A stretch of 64,000 bases of DNA, taken from Bacteroides uniformis. Its GTDB lineage: Bacteria > Bacteroidota > Bacteroidia > Bacteroidales > Bacteroidaceae. The stretch lies in assembly GCF_025147485.1 (NCBI RefSeq), contig NZ_CP102263.1, positions 3,733,501-3,797,500 of the forward strand. Reading direction: 5' to 3'. The notes beneath the pieces were generated by a model. It was not told where the DNA came from. It saw nothing but the letters and a program-made list of their open reading frames with translations, and searched no databases. Made by a program: the position numbers and the translations under genes. Each line of letters opens with the position of its first letter. Position 1 is the first letter of the stretch. Below are positions 8,332 to 17,674 of the stretch, piece by piece.

Positions 8332-11300
8332 TTGGGATTGTATATCGGTACCATATTGTTGCTGAACATTCCATCCGTTCAGCGACAAATGTCTGTATTT
8401 GTTGCCAATGAACTGGCTTCCATACTGGACAGCAAGATTTCCATTGGGCGAATAAACATAGGATTGCTGAACCGCATCATCATCGACGACCTGCTCCTGG
8501 ACGACCAGTCTAGCAAGGAAATGCTGAAGGTGACCCGTCTTTCTGCCAAATTCGATATTCTCCCCCTATTCAGCGGCAAAATATCCATCAGTAACATACA
8601 ATTGTTCGGCTTTAACATCAATCTGAACAAGCAGACTCCCAAGGATAAACCTAATTTTCAGTTTGTACTCGACGCATTCGCATCCAAAGATACGGTTCAA
8701 AAGAAAAATAACCTGGATCTCCGTATCAATTCCTTACTGATACGCCGCGGAAAGGTTTCATATGATGTGCTGTCCGAGAAAGAGACTCCGGGAAAGTTCA
8801 ATCCACAGCATCTCCGCTTGCGTAACATTATTGCAAACATCTCCCTAAAAGCATTGCAAAATGATTCTATCAATGCTGCCATCAAGCGTCTGAGCATCGA
8901 AGAAGAACATTCCGGATTTGAATTGAAGAAACTAAGCCTAAAGGTTATCGGCAATGACCAACGGATGAAAATCGAAAATTTCGCCATCGACCTCCCCAAC
9001 ACCTCTTTGGCAATGGATACTATACACATGGATTATGACAGTCTGGGGGCGTTTGACAATCTTGCCCAAGATGTCCGTTTCTCATTCCATTTGCTGCCCT
9101 CTCAAATCGCCTTGCAGGATTTATCGGCTTTTGTTCCGGCTTTTGGTTCCTTCAAGGAAAAATTGCAAGTAGAGGTACAGACAGACGGCACCATCAATCA
9201 ACTGAATTGCCCGCACCTTTCCGTCTCTGTCGGAAATCATTTTTATCTGAGGGGAGACGTATCTCTACAAGACCTTTCCCATCCGGAAAATGCTTATATA
9301 TTCGGTAATTTGTCCAATTTGTACGCAGACCCGGAAGGAATTGCCTTCTTTGTCCGGAATTTCAGCAAGAACTATAATGGAGTACCTCCCGTCCTGCAAC
9401 ACTTAGGAACGGTTTCCTTCCGTGGAGAAGTCTCGGGCTACTTCACAGACCTCGTAACTTACGGACAAGTACGCACTGACATCGGAACCATCCAAACTGA
9501 CGTAAAACTAAGTTCTAACAAAGATAAAGGTTATTTTGCCTATTCCGGTGCAGTGAAAACCAAAGAGTTTGAGCTGGGCAAGATGCTGGGTAACAAAAAA
9601 CTGGGTAAAGTAACTTTCAATCTGGATGTCAACAGCAGCCATTACGAAAACCAATACCCGTCCGTACTGCTGAAAGGGCTGGTTGCCTCCATTGATTACA
9701 GCGACTACAATTACGAAAATATCACCCTAGATGGAGAATACAAGCAGGGAGGCTTCACGGGAAAAATCGCCTTGGATGACACCAATGGTTCTGTTATTTT
9801 GAACGGTACCATCAATACCGCCAGTCGGGTACCGACTTTCAACTTTCAGGCAAGCATCGACAAATTTCGTCCTCATGCCCTACATCTGACACCCAACTAT
9901 GAAGATACGGAAATATCAGTCAAAGTCAAGGCGGACTTCACCGGCGGTTCCATTGACGAGATGAACGGTGAAATCAACATTGACAGCTTATCGTTCGCAG
10001 CTCCGGAAACACAATACTTCCTGGACAACCTGAAGATATCCGCCATAAGAGAAAGCGAAAACCAGAAACGGCTGACCATCCAATCCAACTTTCTCCAAGG
10101 TAGCATAGAAGGCGATTATTCTTATCGTACCCTGCCTGCCAGTGTACTGAATATCATGCGTCGTTATATCCCCGCCTTGATTCTGCCAGACAAGAAACCC
10201 ATAGAGACGGAGAACAATTTCCATTTCGACATGCACATTTACAATACGGAACTGCTCTCCACCGTCTTTCAGATTCCGGTAAAAGTATATACCCATTCCA
10301 CCATTAAAGGATACTTCAATGACAAGGCACAGCGGCTCCGTGTAGAAGGCTATTTTCCTCGTCTCCGCTATGAAAACAAATTCATCGAATCCGGAATGTT
10401 CCTTTGCGAGAATCCCGGTGACCAGTTTCATACACGCCTACGCTTCAGCAACCGTAAATCAAGCGGCGCTGTCAATATAGCTTTAGAAGCGCAAGCCCAG
10501 AACAACAGCATACAGACCACGCTGAACTGGGGTAACAGCAGCACTGTAACCTACAGCGGGAAACTCGCCGCCGTCGCCCACTTCATCCGTGAACAGAAAG
10601 AAGCGAATGAAAACAAGAGGAAACTTCCCCCCTTAAAAACCGTCATTGATGTCCAGCCCACCAACGTGATACTGAACGATACACTGTGGGATATACATCC
10701 TTCCCAGGTAGTACTCGACTCCGGCAAAGTGTATGTCAATGATTTCTACTTCAGCCATAAAGACCGGCACTTGCGTATCAATGGCATCGTTTCACCACAT
10801 CCCGAAGATACAGTACGTCTGGATTTGAAGGAAATCAACATCGGTTATGTGTTCGACATTGCAGACCTCGGAGTCAATTTCAAAGGAGAAGCCACCGGTC
10901 CGGCTTTCGCCAGCGGAGTACTGGAAAAACCCGTCATGAGCACCGATTTGTTTATCCGCAACCTCGGATTGAACGAAGGCTTGCTGGGGGACGCCAACAT
11001 ACACGGAGAATGGCATCACGATGTGAAGGGCATCTATCTGGATGCCCATATCCAGGAGAAAGATATCGCCAAAAGCCATGTGTATGGCTATGTCTATCCC
11101 TTGAAGCCCACCAGTTCATTGGATCTCCAAATTGAAGCGGGCGGTACCAACTTGAAGTTTATACATCATTATATGAGCAGCATCACGCCCGAATTCAACG
11201 GACGTGCCACCGGCCATGTACATTTCTATGGCAAATTCAAGGCTCTCACCATGGAAGGGCGTGTATTCGGCGATGCTTCCATGAAGGTAGACGTGCTCAA

Positions 11301-12861
11301 CACCACTTTCTCCGTCAAAGACAGCATCTACATCGAGCCCGGCGGGTTGACCTTCCGCAACAACCGCATTTTCGACACGCAAGGGCATCAAGGCAGCATG
11401 AGCGGCTATCTGCACTATCAGCATTTCAAGAACCTGGAGTACCGTTTCAATTTCAATGTCAACGACATGCTGGTGATGAATACCAAAGAATCACCGGACT
11501 ATCCCTTCTACGGCACCGTCTACGGTACGGGGAATGCCACTATTGCCGGTAATGCCCAAGATGGCGTTAACATTGACGTTGCAATGACTACCAATCGTAA
11601 CACCACCTTTACCTATATAAAGGATAACGTATCTACAGCGGTCAGCAACCAGTTCATCAAGTTTGTGGACAAGACGCCACGCCGTGCCGTACAAGACTCT
11701 GTCCGCCTTTCCGACTACGAGATTGCCCAAAAGGAAATCGAGGAAGAGAAAGAGAGCGACACTGACATCCGGCTGAATCTCTTGGTAGACGCCACCCCCG
11801 ACGCTACCATGAAGATTATCATGGACCCTATCGCCGGCGACTATATCAGTGGACGGGGAACCGGAAATATCCGTACTGAGTTCTTCAATAAAGGAGATGT
11901 AAAGATGTTCGGCAGTTACCGAATAAGCCAGGGAGTCTATAAATTCAGTCTGCAAGAGGTTATCCGAAAGGACTTTATTATCAGGGATGGAAGTACCATT
12001 ACATTCAACGGTTCGCCGCTGGATGCCACTCTGGACATAAAAGCAGGCTATACGGTCAACTCAGCATCCTTAAATGACCTAATGCCCAACGAGGCAACCT
12101 CCGGCTACATCAGCCAAACAAATGTAAAAGTGAACTGTATGATGGACCTTACCGGACAATTGACTTCACCCGATGTAAAATTCGACATCGAGCTGCCCAA
12201 CGAACGCGATGAAGTGCAGGCCATTGTCCGTAACTATATTCCTACTGACGAGCAAATGAACATGCAGATACTCTATCTGTTGGCTATCGGCAAGTTCTAT
12301 ACCCCGGAAAACTTGGGAGCCACCCAGAATTCGAATATGATGTCCAGTGTTGTTTCATCCACCCTTTCCGGACAGTTGAATAACGCTTTATCGAACATTC
12401 TCGATGTTAATAACTGGAACTTCGGCACCAATTTCAGTACCGGTGAAAGAGGCTGGACAGACATGGAGTTCGAGACCATGCTTTCGGGGCAATTATTGAA
12501 TAACCGACTACTTATCAATGGTAATTTTGGTTATCGTGACAATCCGATGGCAAATACCAATTTTGTGGGAGACTTTGAAGCGGAATGGCTCGTCAACCGT
12601 TCCGGAGACATCCGCCTGAAAGCGTACAACGAAACGAACGACCGCTACTACACCCGGACAAATCTGACAACACAAGGTATTGGTATTATCTTCAAAAAGG
12701 ATTTCAACAAATGGAGTGAACTCCTTTTCTGGAACAGATGGAAACTCAACCGGCTGAGAAAGGAACAAGAAATAAAACAAGATACTCTATCCACTGATAA
12801 AATAAACACAGAACGGCAGATACCCGAGGCACAATCAAAGCGGAAAAGGGAGCAAAAGTAA
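8332..12861 (+). CDS. TamB/DUF490-type translocation and assembly module protein
   Basis: About 1,509 residues from the TTG at 8332. It has a single N-terminal membrane span and long beta-rich AsmA/TamB-like repeats, and a C-terminal DUF490 region with GNIRTEFFNKGDVKMFGSY and FDIELPNERDEVQA. TamB proteins span the periplasm as a hydrophobic groove and help outer-membrane assembly or lipid transport. The frame stays open upstream to a stop at 8278-8280. Residues read from 8287 (R-K-L-K-K then a hydrophobic run) look like the natural start of the anchor, but no ATG, GTG or TTG exists there, only ATC. The TTG at 8332 would cut the anchor short. The start is therefore uncertain. Confidence 0.92.
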   Translation: MGLYIGTILLLNIPSVQRQMSVFVANELASILDSKISIGRINIGLLNRIIIDDLLLDDQSSKEMLKVTRLSAKFDILPLFSGKISISNIQLFGFNINLNKQTPKDKPNFQFVLDAFASKDTVQKKNNLDLRINSLLIRRGKVSYDVLSEKETPGKFNPQHLRLRNIIANISLKALQNDSINAAIKRLSIEEEHSGFELKKLSLKVIGNDQRMKIENFAIDLPNTSLAMDTIHMDYDSLGAFDNLAQDVRFSFHLLPSQIALQDLSAFVPAFGSFKEKLQVEVQTDGTINQLNCPHLSVSVGNHFYLRGDVSLQDLSHPENAYIFGNLSNLYADPEGIAFFVRNFSKNYNGVPPVLQHLGTVSFRGEVSGYFTDLVTYGQVRTDIGTIQTDVKLSSNKDKGYFAYSGAVKTKEFELGKMLGNKKLGKVTFNLDVNSSHYENQYPSVLLKGLVASIDYSDYNYENITLDGEYKQGGFTGKIALDDTNGSVILNGTINTASRVPTFNFQASIDKFRPHALHLTPNYEDTEISVKVKADFTGGSIDEMNGEINIDSLSFAAPETQYFLDNLKISAIRESENQKRLTIQSNFLQGSIEGDYSYRTLPASVLNIMRRYIPALILPDKKPIETENNFHFDMHIYNTELLSTVFQIPVKVYTHSTIKGYFNDKAQRLRVEGYFPRLRYENKFIESGMFLCENPGDQFHTRLRFSNRKSSGAVNIALEAQAQNNSIQTTLNWGNSSTVTYSGKLAAVAHFIREQKEANENKRKLPPLKTVIDVQPTNVILNDTLWDIHPSQVVLDSGKVYVNDFYFSHKDRHLRINGIVSPHPEDTVRLDLKEINIGYVFDIADLGVNFKGEATGPAFASGVLEKPVMSTDLFIRNLGLNEGLLGDANIHGEWHHDVKGIYLDAHIQEKDIAKSHVYGYVYPLKPTSSLDLQIEAGGTNLKFIHHYMSSITPEFNGRATGHVHFYGKFKALTMEGRVFGDASMKVDVLNTTFSVKDSIYIEPGGLTFRNNRIFDTQGHQGSMSGYLHYQHFKNLEYRFNFNVNDMLVMNTKESPDYPFYGTVYGTGNATIAGNAQDGVNIDVAMTTNRNTTFTYIKDNVSTAVSNQFIKFVDKTPRRAVQDSVRLSDYEIAQKEIEEEKESDTDIRLNLLVDATPDATMKIIMDPIAGDYISGRGTGNIRTEFFNKGDVKMFGSYRISQGVYKFSLQEVIRKDFIIRDGSTITFNGSPLDATLDIKAGYTVNSASLNDLMPNEATSGYISQTNVKVNCMMDLTGQLTSPDVKFDIELPNERDEVQAIVRNYIPTDEQMNMQILYLLAIGKFYTPENLGATQNSNMMSSVVSSTLSGQLNNALSNILDVNNWNFGTNFSTGERGWTDMEFETMLSGQLLNNRLLINGNFGYRDNPMANTNFVGDFEAEWLVNRSGDIRLKAYNETNDRYYTRTNLTTQGIGIIFKKDFNKWSELLFWNRWKLNRLRKEQEIKQDTLSTDKINTERQIPEAQSKRKREQK

Positions 12862-12931
12862 GATTGACGTTCTTACTGTCCACACTGAAGGCTTTAGAGC
12901 AAGCAAATAGGCTAAAATACAGCATTTTAAA

Positions 12932-13008
12932 TGGCTACACCCTTTGTGCCTAAAGGTGTAGCCATCACTCTACGATGGTATAGGCATTCAAGGCAAAGGG
13001 TGTAGCCA
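12932..13008. repeat. 22-bp-pitch repeat element (locus 2, GGTGTAGCC type)
   Basis: Between the convergent TamB-like and dnaB genes. An inverted copy TGGCTACACC (12932-12941) is followed by GGTGTAGCCA at 12955, a degenerate GGTATAGGCA at 12977 and GGTGTAGCCA at 12999, exactly 22 bp apart. The first pair can form a stem. It is homologous to the element at 60631-60707, with identical spacing, including the 13-bp gap after the inverted copy. Confidence 0.75.
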
Positions 13009-13018
13009 TAAAAATACA

Positions 13019-14590
13019 TCAGAAAGGTAATGGCCCATCCGACCCCACACCTCCAAACGGGTTGTCCGTCTGTGGCGGAAAATCAGCAGCCGATGGAGGT
13101 GGCGGTGTTGCCGTACTTCCGATAGGCGCATTCATACGTGAACCGAATGTAGCTCCTCCACCCTCCGTCGGAGGTGGGATAACCATATCATCCTCCGGAT
13201 TCTGGAAACGGGTGTACTGTCCGATAAATCTCAGACGCACATCCCCCACAGCACCGTTACGGTGCTTTGCTATGATGATTTCCGCCATACCGCGCAAGTC
13301 ACTGCCATCGGCAGAAGTATAAATCTTGTAATATTCGGGACGGTGAATGAAGCACACCATATCGGCATCCTGCTCGATGGCACCGGATTCACGAAGGTCG
13401 CTCAACTGGGGACGCTTGCCTTCCTCGCCTTCACGGTTCTCCACACCACGGTTCAACTGCGACAGAGCGATGATAGGAATGTTCAGCTCCTTGGCCAAAC
13501 CTTTCAATGAACGCGAAATGGTACTAACTTCTTCCTGACGGCTGCCGAAAGACATTCCGCTTGCATTCATCAGCTGAAGGTAGTCGATGATGATAATCTT
13601 CACTCCGTGCTCACGTACCAGACGCCGTGCCTTCGTACGGAGTTCGAATACCGACAAAGAAGGCGTATCATCCACATAAAGCGGAGCATCCAGCAAGTCA
13701 CGCAGTTTGTAATCCAACTGCTGCCATTCATAGTCCGCCAACTGGCCACTCTTGATTTTCTCACTCGGAATCTCGCACACGTTGGATATCAGACGGTTCA
13801 CCAGCTGCACGTTACTCATTTCAAGCGAGAACAGCGCTACGGGATTGCGGAAATTCACGGCAATGTTTTTTGCCATGGAAAGTACGAACGCCGTTTTACC
13901 CATGGCAGGACGGGCTGCAATAATGATGAGGTCGGACTTCTGCCATCCGGAAGTCATCTTGTCCAGCTTGGTATACCCACTTTCCAAGCCACTCAAACCA
14001 TCGGTACGGGCGGCAGCTTTCTGAATCAAATCATAGGCTTCGGCAATGACGGGATTAATTTGTGTATAATCCTTCTTCATGTTCTGCTGGGAAATCTCGA
14101 ACAGCTTTCCTTCGGCCTCCTGCATCAGGTCGTCCACGTCCAGCGTCTCGTCGAAAGCCTTGCTCTGGATATTACTGGTAAAAGTAATCAATTCACGTGC
14201 CAAAGCTTTCTGCGCAATGATACGTGCATGGTATTCGATGTGTGCAGAAGATGCCACCTTACTGCTAAGTTGGGTAATATAGAACGGGCCGCCCACTTCC
14301 TCCAATTCTCCCCGCTTTGAAAGCTGCTCCTTCACGGTGAGGATATCGACCGGCTTCTGGTTCACGGCCAAATCGGTAATAGCGGAATATATCAACTGAT
14401 GTCTATGCTCATAGAATGACTCCGGACGAAGAATTTCACTTACCAGCGAATAAGCGTCCTTCTCAATCATCAAGGCTCCCAAGACAGCTTCTTCCAGCTC
14501 CGGCGCTTGCGGCTGGATACGTCCGTAGTCTGTTACGGGCTGTGGTGCCTTTCCTTTCGGAGTACGGGATGTTCTTCTTTGTTCTGCCAC
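13019..14590 (-). CDS. dnaB: Replicative DNA helicase DnaB
   Basis: 523 residues from a GTG at 14590 (VAEQRRTSRTPKGK). The N-terminal collar domain starts at PELEEAVLGALMIEKDAY, and the RecA-like domain has Walker A ARPAMGKTAF, then SLEMSNVQLVNR, Walker B IIIDYLQLM and the arginine segment HRNGAVGDVRLRF. A Gly/Pro-rich tail follows. The frame is open to 14776, but that extension is AT-rich intergenic sequence crossing a hairpin repeat and a -7 box, so I reject it as coding. DnaB unwinds DNA at the replication fork. Confidence 0.96.
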   Translation of the reverse strand: MAEQRRTSRTPKGKAPQPVTDYGRIQPQAPELEEAVLGALMIEKDAYSLVSEILRPESFYEHRHQLIYSAITDLAVNQKPVDILTVKEQLSKRGELEEVGGPFYITQLSSKVASSAHIEYHARIIAQKALARELITFTSNIQSKAFDETLDVDDLMQEAEGKLFEISQQNMKKDYTQINPVIAEAYDLIQKAAARTDGLSGLESGYTKLDKMTSGWQKSDLIIIAARPAMGKTAFVLSMAKNIAVNFRNPVALFSLEMSNVQLVNRLISNVCEIPSEKIKSGQLADYEWQQLDYKLRDLLDAPLYVDDTPSLSVFELRTKARRLVREHGVKIIIIDYLQLMNASGMSFGSRQEEVSTISRSLKGLAKELNIPIIALSQLNRGVENREGEEGKRPQLSDLRESGAIEQDADMVCFIHRPEYYKIYTSADGSDLRGMAEIIIAKHRNGAVGDVRLRFIGQYTRFQNPEDDMVIPPPTEGGGATFGSRMNAPIGSTATPPPPSAADFPPQTDNPFGGVGSDGPLPF

Positions 14591-14650
14591 TTTAAGAATT
14601 AAAAATTGAAAATTAAAAATTAAATGAACTTCCCTTTTTAGAAAGGGGAA

Positions 14651-14743
14651 GCAAAGATAGTGCAAACCGAATACATAACTTTCATGCTTGCATGAAAAAG
14701 TTATGTTGAGGTGCAGCCTATCTTCGCTCGTATGGCAAAGATA
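14651..14743 (-). repeat. Promoter-box-carrying hairpin repeat, copy B (upstream of dnaB)
   Basis: The core at 14651-14727 begins GCAAAGATAGTGCAAACCG and ends GAGGTGCAGCCTATCTTCGC like copy A, with a different internal hairpin (ATAACTTTCATG ... CATGAAAAAGTTAT). After 7 bp comes a further GCAAAGATA (14735-14743). Both flanking copies read TATCTTTG on the minus strand, toward dnaB. The copies may be a target-site duplication of a promoter box. Confidence 0.7.
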
Positions 14744-14811
14744 AGCGAATTTATTTATAAGCAGTAAATAAATCATTGTTAAGTTTTCAATCTACTATGA
14801 ACAGAAATCAC

Positions 14812-14819
14812 TAACTTTG
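14812..14819 (+). promoter_or_regulatory. -7 box of ispE promoter
   Basis: TAACTTTG matches TAnnTTTG, 69 bp before the ispE ATG. The rest of this 298-bp gap holds the repeat above and AT-rich low-complexity sequence on both sides. Confidence 0.5.
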
Positions 14820-14888
14820 TCTTCGGAAGCTGCACTCCAATAGCTTCTCCTTTTAATTTTAAATTATTAATTCTTAATTTTCAACGCC

Positions 14889-15722
14889 ATGCTGACTTTT
14901 CCAAATGCCAAAATAAACCTGGGACTGAATATCACAGAAAAGCGTCCGGACGGATACCATAATCTGGAAACCATTTTCTATCCGGTTCCCATAGAAGATG
15001 CTTTGGAAATAAATATCTTGAACAAAGGAAACGGAAAGTTCCGTCTGCATCAAGCAGGTCTGGAAATTGAGGAAGAAGCAGAGAGTAACCTGGTAGTGAA
15101 AGCCTACAAGTTACTGGATGACCGGTTCAACCTTCCTCCGGTAGATATTCATCTCTTCAAGCATATTCCCTCGGGAGCCGGACTGGGTGGCGGTTCGGCC
15201 GATGCAGCCTTCATGCTGAAGCTTCTGAATAATAAGTTTGAACTCGGACTGCCGGATGACACTCTGGAAGAGTATGCCGCCAAGCTGGGTGCCGATTGTG
15301 CCTTCTTCATCAAAAACCGTCCGACTTACGCAGAAGGTATCGGAAACATATTTTCTCCCCTTCCCCTCTCACTGAAAGGATATCGGATATGGTTGGTGAA
15401 GCCGGACATTTTCGTCTCTACACGGGATGCCTTTGCAAAAATAAAACCGCATCATCCGGAAATGTCCCTGAAAGAAATTGCCCAACTTCCCGTAGAAGAA
15501 TGGAACGGACGAATGGTCAATGACTTTGAAGAAAGCGTATTCCCCCAATTCCCGGCTATTGGAGAAATCAAGGAAGAGATGTACCGGCAAGGAGCTGTAT
15601 ATGCCTCCATGAGTGGTTCGGGGTCATCTGTTTACGGATTATTCAAGGAAGATGCCGTATTACCGGAAGTGGATTTCGGAGAAAAAGCTTTTGTATACAA
15701 AGGCCAGTTCACTGATATTTAA
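14889..15722 (+). CDS. ispE: 4-diphosphocytidyl-2-C-methyl-D-erythritol kinase IspE
   Basis: 277 residues of the GHMP kinase family. It begins with [21 protein letters not shown], has the ATP loop [16 protein letters not shown] (about residues 95-110) and the C-terminal [14 protein letters not shown]. IspE phosphorylates the C2 hydroxyl of CDP-methylerythritol in the non-mevalonate isoprenoid pathway. The ATG at 14889 is where the family alignment begins. Confidence 0.96.
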   Translation: MLTFPNAKINLGLNITEKRPDGYHNLETIFYPVPIEDALEINILNKGNGKFRLHQAGLEIEEEAESNLVVKAYKLLDDRFNLPPVDIHLFKHIPSGAGLGGGSADAAFMLKLLNNKFELGLPDDTLEEYAAKLGADCAFFIKNRPTYAEGIGNIFSPLPLSLKGYRIWLVKPDIFVSTRDAFAKIKPHHPEMSLKEIAQLPVEEWNGRMVNDFEESVFPQFPAIGEIKEEMYRQGAVYASMSGSGSSVYGLFKEDAVLPEVDFGEKAFVYKGQFTDI

Positions 15723-15766
15723 AAATGCATCAACCAATATACTGATTTCCGGAAACAAAAATACAA

Positions 15767-15802
15767 CAAGGTTGTTCTTACAGAAAACTCAAAACAACCT
15801 TG
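15767..15802 (+). promoter_or_regulatory. Hairpin just before the start of the PepSY-like gene
   Basis: A perfect 10-bp inverted repeat, CAAGGTTGTT (15767-15776) and AACAACCTTG (15793-15802), encloses a 16-nt loop and ends 3 nt before the ATG at 15806. It could be an operator, a translation-blocking hairpin, or the terminator of ispE. Confidence 0.5.
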
Positions 15803-15805
15803 ATT

Positions 15806-16300
15806 ATGAAAAAGTTCAAATTCTGTATTCTGGCAGGACTACTTGCCTTGCTGTCGGTGTCCGCTTTTGCGGAAGGACGTCTTCCTGCAAATATACAAAC
15901 AGCTTTTCAAACGCTCTATCCTCAAGCAACGGATGTGGAATGGGAGCAAATGGCCGGTTGCTACGTGGCAGAATTTATTGCAGATGGTCAGGAAATTGAT
16001 GTCTGGTTCAATAAACAAGCGGAGTGGGTTATGACTGAAACGGATGTAGAGTCACTGGAAAAAGTGCCGGCTCCCGTGGCAGAAGCATTCATGAGCAGTA
16101 CAATGACCGGCATGAGATTAAGGGATATAAGAATCATCACCTTTCCCAAACATCCCACAGTGATAATAATTGAGGTGGAACAATACAATTCCGATGAAGA
16201 ATTCCAACTGTTCTATGCTCCGGATGGAAAACTATTACAAAGCCTCGATGTAACAGAACTTGGAGGAGAGATTTATCCCGGACTCTTTTTCAATGATTAA
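15806..16300 (+). CDS. Secreted PepSY-like / DUF2874 protein
   Basis: 164 residues from ATG 15806. A signal peptide (KKFKFCILAGLLALLSVSAFA, cleaved near residue 22) is followed by two similar halves of about 65 residues. The first has FQTLYPQATDVEWEQ and the second begins at APVAEAF. This matches the putative beta-lactamase-inhibitor-like PepSY family (DUF2874), common and uncharacterised in Bacteroides periplasms. The frame also has a TTG at 15800, but that lies inside the upstream hairpin stem. No operon partner; purT is convergent. Confidence 0.8.
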   Translation: MKKFKFCILAGLLALLSVSAFAEGRLPANIQTAFQTLYPQATDVEWEQMAGCYVAEFIADGQEIDVWFNKQAEWVMTETDVESLEKVPAPVAEAFMSSTMTGMRLRDIRIITFPKHPTVIIIEVEQYNSDEEFQLFYAPDGKLLQSLDVTELGGEIYPGLFFND

Positions 16301-16307
16301 TACTGAC

Positions 16308-16354
16308 GATTGGTGATTTGTTGATGGTATCCATTCATCAACAAATCACCAATC
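16308..16354. terminator. Bidirectional hairpin between convergent genes
   Basis: A perfect 19-bp stem (16308-16326 with 16336-16354) and a 9-nt loop lie in the 69-bp gap between the PepSY-like gene and purT. No long T-run follows on either side, so factor-independent termination is likely but not certain. Confidence 0.65.
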
Positions 16355-16369
16355 ATTCATCACTAATCA

Positions 16370-17539
16370 TTAATATACCTCTACCCTATCAGCAATACGC
16401 TTCGCTTTGTCGCGCAGCGTGTCAAGATCACTGTCAAGAGGTGCATAACACAGCACTACACCCATACGGCGGTTTACGCGGGTAGTAGGCTTACCAAAAA
16501 TACGCAGATAAGTATCCTCTTCTTTCGTAACCTCTTCCATGCCACGATAATTGGGACGTTCCTGACTGGCTATCGGAGAAAGGATGACAGCACTGGCTCC
16601 TATACGCTCCTGCTTGATGCCAGGGATAGGCAGACCAAGCACCGCACGACAGTGCAATTCAAACTCATTCAGATTCTGGGTTCCGGCCAGGGTTACCATA
16701 CCCGTATCGTGCGGACGTGGAGAGAGTTCGGAGAAATAGACACCGTTCTCATGGCTGAGAAAGAATTCCACTCCCCACAATCCGGCACCGGTCAAGGCAC
16801 GGGTCACTTTCTCTGCCATATCCTGCGCCTCCCTTAGATGGGCAGGGTCAATATGGGCAGGCTGGAAGCTTTCACGATAGTCCCCACCCTTCTGTACATG
16901 GCCGATAGGCGGGCAGAACAAGGTCGGACCATTCTTCTGTGTTACGGTGAGCAGTGTTATCTCACTGTCGAACTTGATGAACTCTTCAATGATAAGTTCT
17001 TTGATGTCTCCACGGCTACCATTACAGCCATACTCCCAGGCATGCTCCAGTTCGTCGGCACTCTTTACGAGAGACTGGCCTTTACCGGAAGAGGACATCA
17101 GCGGTTTCACCACACACGGGAAACCTATCTTTTCAGCAGCAGCTTTCAGTTCATCCAAAGATTTGGCATAAAAATATTTAGCAGTCTTCAATCCCAGCTC
17201 TTTAGCTGCAAGGTCACGTATGGCTTTACGGTTCATGGTAAAGTTCACGGCGCGTGCACTGGGCACTACCTGAATGCCTTCTTTCTCGAAATCATACAGA
17301 CGTTCCGTACGGATAGCCTCAATTTCCGGAACAATAATATCCGGCTGGTGTTTGCGTACTACACGTTCCAAAGCATCTCCATCGAGCATACTGAATACCT
17401 CACATTCATCTGCCACTTGCATGGCAGGCGCTCCAGCATACGAGTCGCAAGCAATGATATACTGGCCCTTACGTTGGGCAGAAATAACAAACTCCTTGCC
17501 CAACTCACCGGAACCTAACAATAAAATTTTTTTCATCAA
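16370..17539 (-). CDS. purT: Formate-dependent phosphoribosylglycinamide formyltransferase PurT
   Basis: 389 residues of the ATP-grasp superfamily. The N-terminal [21 protein letters not shown] is followed by the ATP-grasp core with [17 protein letters not shown] (about residues 140-156), the metal-binding VEFFLS and [16 protein letters not shown]. PurT makes formyl-GAR from GAR, formate and ATP in purine synthesis. DUF4301 lies 135 bp upstream on the same strand, separated by an imperfect hairpin. Confidence 0.96.
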   Translation of the reverse strand: MMKKILLLGSGELGKEFVISAQRKGQYIIACDSYAGAPAMQVADECEVFSMLDGDALERVVRKHQPDIIVPEIEAIRTERLYDFEKEGIQVVPSARAVNFTMNRKAIRDLAAKELGLKTAKYFYAKSLDELKAAAEKIGFPCVVKPLMSSSGKGQSLVKSADELEHAWEYGCNGSRGDIKELIIEEFIKFDSEITLLTVTQKNGPTLFCPPIGHVQKGGDYRESFQPAHIDPAHLREAQDMAEKVTRALTGAGLWGVEFFLSHENGVYFSELSPRPHDTGMVTLAGTQNLNEFELHCRAVLGLPIPGIKQERIGASAVILSPIASQERPNYRGMEEVTKEEDTYLRIFGKPTTRVNRRMGVVLCYAPLDSDLDTLRDKAKRIADRVEVY

Positions 17540-17573
17540 TTCTTTTATTTACAATTTTATATATTTACGATTT

Positions 17574-17659
17574 GACGACGTACGATGTACGATTAGAGTT
17601 ACTTTAGACAATAAACCGCCACAAGCCAAAGCAATCCCAATCGTACATCGTAAATCGTC
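17574..17659. repeat. Imperfect 21-bp inverted repeat between DUF4301 gene and purT
   Basis: Arms at 17574-17594 and 17639-17659 pair at 19 of 21 positions; the longest perfect run includes TACGATGTACGATT. It could terminate the DUF4301 transcript, or be a small repeated intergenic element. No gene is visible in the gap. Confidence 0.5.
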
Positions 17660-17674
17660 TAATAGTAAATCCTC

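Noticed and set aside
14591..14776. 62-residue N-terminal extension of DnaB
   Set aside because: It crosses a dispersed hairpin repeat and a -7 promoter box and is not DnaB-like. GTG at 14590 gives the expected N-terminus.
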